A DNA stretch of 64,000 bases, taken from NCBI GenBank assembly GCA_963764825.1, contig CAVXUA010000008.1:1-64000 (forward strand), written 5' to 3'. Position 1 is the first letter of the stretch, and each line of letters begins with the position of its first letter. The DNA is from JAZGGS01 sp963764825 (GTDB lineage Bacteria; Bacteroidota; Ignavibacteria; Ignavibacteriales; Ignavibacteriaceae). Positions 60,301-64,000 of the stretch are shown piece by piece. The position numbers and the translations under genes were made by a program. Under the pieces are notes generated by a model. It ran no database searches and had not been told where the DNA came from. It saw only the letters and a program-made list of their open reading frames with translations.

Positions 60301-60980
60301 ATCTCGATTCATTCAATTTTAAAGAAAACAGGGAAGAAGTACACAATCTTAAAGTGAAAATTCGTAACCTTGGTCCTATTAACCTTCTTGCATATTCAGA
60401 GTTTGAGGAGGAGAGAAGCAGGATGGAATTTTTAACTAAACAGCGGGATGACCTGGTTGAATCAGAAAAAGATATAGTTAAAACGATTGATGAAATAAAC
60501 CACACTGCCCAGGCACAATTTTTAGAAACTTTTTATAGTATACGTGAAAATTTTATTAAAGTATTCCGTATCCTTTTTGATCCGGGCGATGATGTTGATC
60601 TTCAACTTGAAAAAGATACCGATCCCCTGGAAGCTAAAATTGAAATAACTGCTAAACCAAAAGGGAAAAGACCTACATCAATTGAATTACTATCCGGGGG
60701 CGAAAAAACCCTAACAGCAATTGCGCTGCTGTTTGCAATTTATCTTGTTAAGCCAAGCCCGTTTTGTATTCTGGATGAAATTGATGCACCACTTGATGAC
60801 GCTAATATTGACAGGTTTACAAATATTTTAAGAGACTTTAGTAAAGAGACCCAGTTTATTGTAGTTACACATAACAAGAGAACCATGGAATCTGCAAAAA
60901 CTCTATACGGAGTAACAATGCAGGAAGAAGGAATTTCTAAACTGGTTAGTGTTCAGTTTAACGAGGATTTAGTTGCGTAG
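57392..60980 (+). CDS. smc: Chromosome segregation protein SMC, one frameshift near the start
   Basis: Starts with a TTG at 57392 (MYLSKLEIFGFKSFAQKT); an extra base near 57445 breaks the frame, which then runs to the end: TSIVGPNGCGKTNIVDAIRW (Walker A), two long coiled-coil arms around a hinge (GVSKGAKFLFENNEWANNEI) and the C-terminal ELLSGGEKTLTAIALLFAIY (signature) with FCILDEIDAPLDDANIDRF (Walker B). About 1195 aa. SMC with ScpAB organises the chromosome. It directly follows the GH2-like gene and overlaps the next gene by 8 bp. Confidence 0.95.
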
Positions 60981-62956
60981 ATTCTCTTCCCATCTCTTTG
61001 TTATTTCTAATACTAGATTGATAGGTATTCTTTTTTGTTTTCTCTCTTTGCTCTTTAATACTAAGGCACAATGGGTAAATGATCCCGGTTTAAATACAAA
61101 ACTGGTTTTAAACGGAAATAACCCAAAGAACATTTCTGCTGTAACAGATGGGCTGGGCGGCGGATATATTGTTTGGCAGGATGATAGGCTGGGAACTTAT
61201 AAAGTTTATTTTCTTCACTTCAATTCAAAAGGGAAACCGACTTTTAGAGCAGATGGAAAAAATATCTCAACGGCAGGCGGACAGCAAATGAATCCTCTAT
61301 CGGTTCAATGCATCCAAAATACCTCGATTATTGTCTGGCAGGGAGAATCGAACCAAGGCGAGCAGGAACTATTTATTCAGCGGGTTGCGCCAAACGGGCA
61401 ACTTCTCTGGTATAATAACGGGCTGCAGATAACCTATTCGGATAATGAACTGGTAAACTATTCTTTGCATGTTGATTCAAATGGAAACTCGTTCGTTTCC
61501 TATTTATCAAAAGAACCTGGATTCATTGGAGATTACCTTGTTGGCTATAAAATAATTAGTTCTGAAGGTGAGATAATTAAAAGTCCGGGTGATTCTCTAA
61601 TTTACCGATCAAACAACAGGAAGAGCTGCAATTCAATTCTTAATGATGATAATAATGGAATATTTTCATTCTGGCTTGAAAATATTAACGGTAAAAGTGT
61701 TTTAAGAGGTTTGCATTTAGATTCGTTGAAACTATCAAATTCAGAAAGAAATCCAATAGCGATTTCCGATCCTAAAAAAAATGTTCTCAGTTATAAAGTT
61801 TATAATTACGAACCTAATAAAGTTTATATCATCTGGCAGCAGCAAGGCGAAGAAAAGAGTTTATATCACCAGTTACTCAATGATAATGAAAAAGCTTTTT
61901 GGGGAATTTACGGCAGGGCAGTAAGTTATTCACAAGGAAGTAAGACTAACCTGCAGGCTTGTATCAATAACAAAAATATCTTTGTTAGCTGGACTAACAA
62001 ATTGCAAAGCGAACAGCAGGTTTTTCTGCAAAGATTTAATTCGGATGGTGCAAAATACTGGGATGAAGATTTACTTTTAACAGATTCTTCAGGAACTCAG
62101 TTTGGGCAAAGAATGATAATTGATGATAAAGATGGAATCATAACTGCATGGTTTCAAAAAGATTCGGATTCTGTTTATGCGGATATTCATGCTCTGCGGC
62201 TTTCAGTAAATGGAGAGCAGCTTTGGGGAATGGGAGAGTTAGGAATTGGCACATATTTTAATTCTCACAAAAGTTATCTCTCTTTGCTTCCAGATAATAG
62301 TGGAGGAGCGGTTTTTGTTTTTAAAGATAAAAGAGATGGCTCTTATGGAATTTACGGGCAAAGGATTTATAGCACGGGAACTTTTGTTTCGCAGTTAGTT
62401 GGTTTTTCTGCTGATGTTATAGAAGACTCGGTTAGTATTTCATGGCATTCTTTTAAATGAAGAAGATTCAACTTATTATTTAATCGAAAGAATGAGTCGT
62501 CCGGATAGCAGTATATCATCTTGGAGGTTGGTAGATAGTATAAGCAACTCTATTGGGGATGGTGTAACAGAATATTATGTGACTGATTTTCCTGGGGAAA
62601 ATGGAACCCACTATTACAGGATTACACAAAAGAATGTTGAGGGTAAGGAACTTAATACTGATGTAACAAGGGTAAACTACTTTAGCGTGCCTTCAGAAAT
62701 TATAGTAGCACAAAACATTCCAAATCCTTTTAGTGATTCTACAAAAATTAGTTTTTTTCTTCCTGGCGAAACTAAAGTTAGTATGAATTTCTTCAGCAGC
62801 AGCTTAAAAAATATTTATGAGATTAATAACCAACCCTTCCCTGAAGGAAAAAATGAAATTTACTTTACTGCGGATAACCTGGAGCCGGGTATTTATTTTT
62901 ACAAATTTGAAGCCGATGATTTTATTGATGTTAAAAAGATGGTGATAACAAAATAA
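60973..62956 (+). CDS. Secreted protein with T9SS sorting domain, frameshifted
   Basis: Starts with TTG inside the end of smc; signal peptide LIGILFCFLSLLFNTKAQ. The body has repeated blocks such as GGYIVWQDDRLGTYKVYFL, IIVWQGESNQGEQELFIQRV and FVFKDKRDGSYGIYGQRIY, probably beta-propeller-like repeats. After one shift near 62450 an Ig/FN3-like region leads to a T9SS tail (NIPNPFSDSTKISFFLPG, LEPGIYFYKFEADDFIDVKK). About 660 aa. Translationally coupled to smc but functionally unrelated. Role unknown. Confidence 0.75.
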
Positions 62957-63679
62957 ATGAATGATAAATCCCTTAAAATATTTATCGATTTTGACGGTAC
63001 TGTTACAGTCCAAGATGTGGGAGAAGCTATATTTACTAAATATGGCAGCCACGATGGAATTTATTCTATCATAGAGGATTTGCTAAATGACAGGATCTCT
63101 TCGAAAGAATGTTGGATTGCTCTTTGTAAAAGTGTTGAAACTATTGAAAAAATATCTTTGAATAATTTTATTGATACGATGGAGGTCGAGCCGGGATTTT
63201 CAGAGTTTGTAGATTTTTGTTCAGAAAATAATTTTGAGTTGTTCATTTTAAGTGATGGGTTTGATTATTACATAAACAGGATATTAAAACGCGAAGGCTT
63301 GGATAGCATTAAAGTCTATTCAAATAAACTAGTTTTAACAGATGATAACAAACTAAAACCCTCGTTCCCATTTTATAATGAAAGATGCACAAGTTCAGCT
63401 AACTGTAAGTGGGATCATATAATTAAACATAGCGGAGATGACGATTTTACTGTTTTTATCGGTGACGGAAATTCTGACAAAGAAACAATAGAATATTGCG
63501 ATTTTATATTTGCAAAAGATGGTTTATTAAAGTTTTGTGAAAAAGAAAGGATTACTTATTTCCCCTTTAAAAATTTCAACGATGTTATAAAAAGATTAAA
63601 TCAACTTAACTCCAAGAAAAGATTGAAGAAACGGCATCGTGCCGAATTGAAAAGGCGCGAAGCTTACACGATTGAATAA
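62957..63679 (+). CDS. HAD-family (subfamily IB, MtnX-like) phosphatase
   Basis: 240 aa, intact. IFIDFDGTVTVQDVGEAIF carries the catalytic DxD, LFILSDGFDYYINRILKR the Ser and FTVFIGDGNSDKETIEYCDF the metal-binding Asp pair. The arrangement is like MtnX/phosphoserine-phosphatase-type HAD enzymes. A basic tail (KKRLKKRHRAELKRRE) is unusual. It starts directly after the stop codon of the T9SS gene. Confidence 0.85.
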   Translation: MNDKSLKIFIDFDGTVTVQDVGEAIFTKYGSHDGIYSIIEDLLNDRISSKECWIALCKSVETIEKISLNNFIDTMEVEPGFSEFVDFCSENNFELFILSDGFDYYINRILKREGLDSIKVYSNKLVLTDDNKLKPSFPFYNERCTSSANCKWDHIIKHSGDDDFTVFIGDGNSDKETIEYCDFIFAKDGLLKFCEKERITYFPFKNFNDVIKRLNQLNSKKRLKKRHRAELKRREAYTIE

Positions 63680-63684
63680 ACATT

Positions 63685-64000
63685 ATGAGTAAACTAGCAT
63701 CAAAATTATTTAAATACCGCAGCTACACACCAATTCCATTCCTAGTGGTTATGTTAATATTCCATGCAACTACGCCTGCAAGTTTAATAACAGGATTTGC
63801 TGTTGCTGTAGTTGGAGAACTTATCAGGTTTTGGGGTGTTAGCTGGGCAGGAAGTGAAACTAGGACTACAAACGAAGTAGGCGGATCAAACCTGGTTATC
63901 AGCGGTCCGTTTGCGTACGTAAGAAATCCACTTTACGTAGGAAATATTCTAATTTACCTTGGGCTCGGCATAATGTCTTTTGCTCTTTTCCCTTACCTGC
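63685..64000 (+). CDS. Isoprenylcysteine/phospholipid methyltransferase-family membrane protein (partial)
   Basis: Starts at the ATG at 63685 (MSKLASKLFKYRSYTPIPFL), 6 bp after the HAD gene, and runs off the window. Two or three membrane helices and the segment GPFAYVRNPLYVGNILIYLG, the conserved RNPxYxG block of the ICMT/PEMT methyltransferase family, are visible. The SAM-binding C-terminus is outside the window. Confidence 0.8.
   Translation, partial: MSKLASKLFKYRSYTPIPFLVVMLIFHATTPASLITGFAVAVVGELIRFWGVSWAGSETRTTNEVGGSNLVISGPFAYVRNPLYVGNILIYLGLGIMSFALFPYL

Noticed and set aside
61330..61365. GGGAGAATCGAACCAAGGC, similar to the 3' part of a tRNA on the minus strand
   Set aside because: Lies inside the conserved T9SS protein frame and the rest of a cloverleaf is missing.

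Overview
The window looks like part of an Ignavibacteria-type genome (Bacteroidota/Chlorobi group). Base composition is AT-rich. Several exported proteins end in a type IX secretion (T9SS) type-A sorting domain with the NYPNPFNP motif and an SGIYFYQL..G.F..TKKM tail. At least two promoters match the Bacteroidetes TTTG-N19/20-TANNTTTG pattern. No rRNA, tRNA, CRISPR array, transposase or phage gene was recognised. The most important caveat is that roughly half of the genes, including housekeeping ones (nadK, dgt, glnD, murI, queC, smc), are broken by single-base frameshifts while both flanking frames stay well conserved. This looks like uncorrected sequencing or assembly indels rather than gene decay, so broken genes are given here as one locus spanning all their pieces.

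Layout. 1-2.0 kb: an exported-protein start, a small unknown gene and a DUF2779 nuclease-like gene. 2.2-9.4 kb: secreted proteins (gingipain-like C25 protein, BNR-repeat protein with FN3 and T9SS domains, large sortilin-like BNR protein). 9.6-11 kb: short-chain dehydrogenase and NUDIX hydrolase. 11.3-14.4 kb: a same-strand run of small exported proteins (four NTF2/SnoaL-like, one cupin, one unknown) plus a DUF1059-like protein, closed by a strong terminator. 14.6-19.6 kb: transglutaminase-like plus DUF350 pair, TPR protein, DUF456 protein, ferredoxin, DUF1523-like protein, SdiA-regulated-type lipoprotein. 19.7-27.1 kb: a polysaccharide locus with a polyprenyl glycosylphosphotransferase, three glycosyltransferases, a kinase-methyltransferase fusion and a Wzx-type flippase.

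27.2-31.1 kb: DUF1844 protein, NAD kinase, thioredoxin-like protein, a 42-bp tandem repeat and a secreted beta-helix protein. 31.2-35.0 kb: a tightly coupled four-gene operon (two ATP-grasp ligases, a GNAT acetyltransferase and a lysine 2,3-aminomutase) that looks like a beta-lysine-based biosynthetic pathway; it is the best candidate here for an undescribed system. 35.2-40.6 kb: recG, dgt, gpsA, plsY. 40.8-43.4 kb: an aldo/keto reductase pseudogene whose middle has been replaced by a VWA lipoprotein gene and an orphan T9SS tail. 43.5-48.5 kb: small basic protein, second KamA-family protein, ogt, two Nfu-type Fe-S proteins, asparaginase, murI. 48.5-53.7 kb: glnD, queF, a palindromic intergenic repeat, queC, MFS transporter. 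53.9-64 kb: tpiA, a GH2-like protein fused to a Yip1-like membrane domain, smc, a T9SS cargo, a HAD phosphatase and the start of a methyltransferase.
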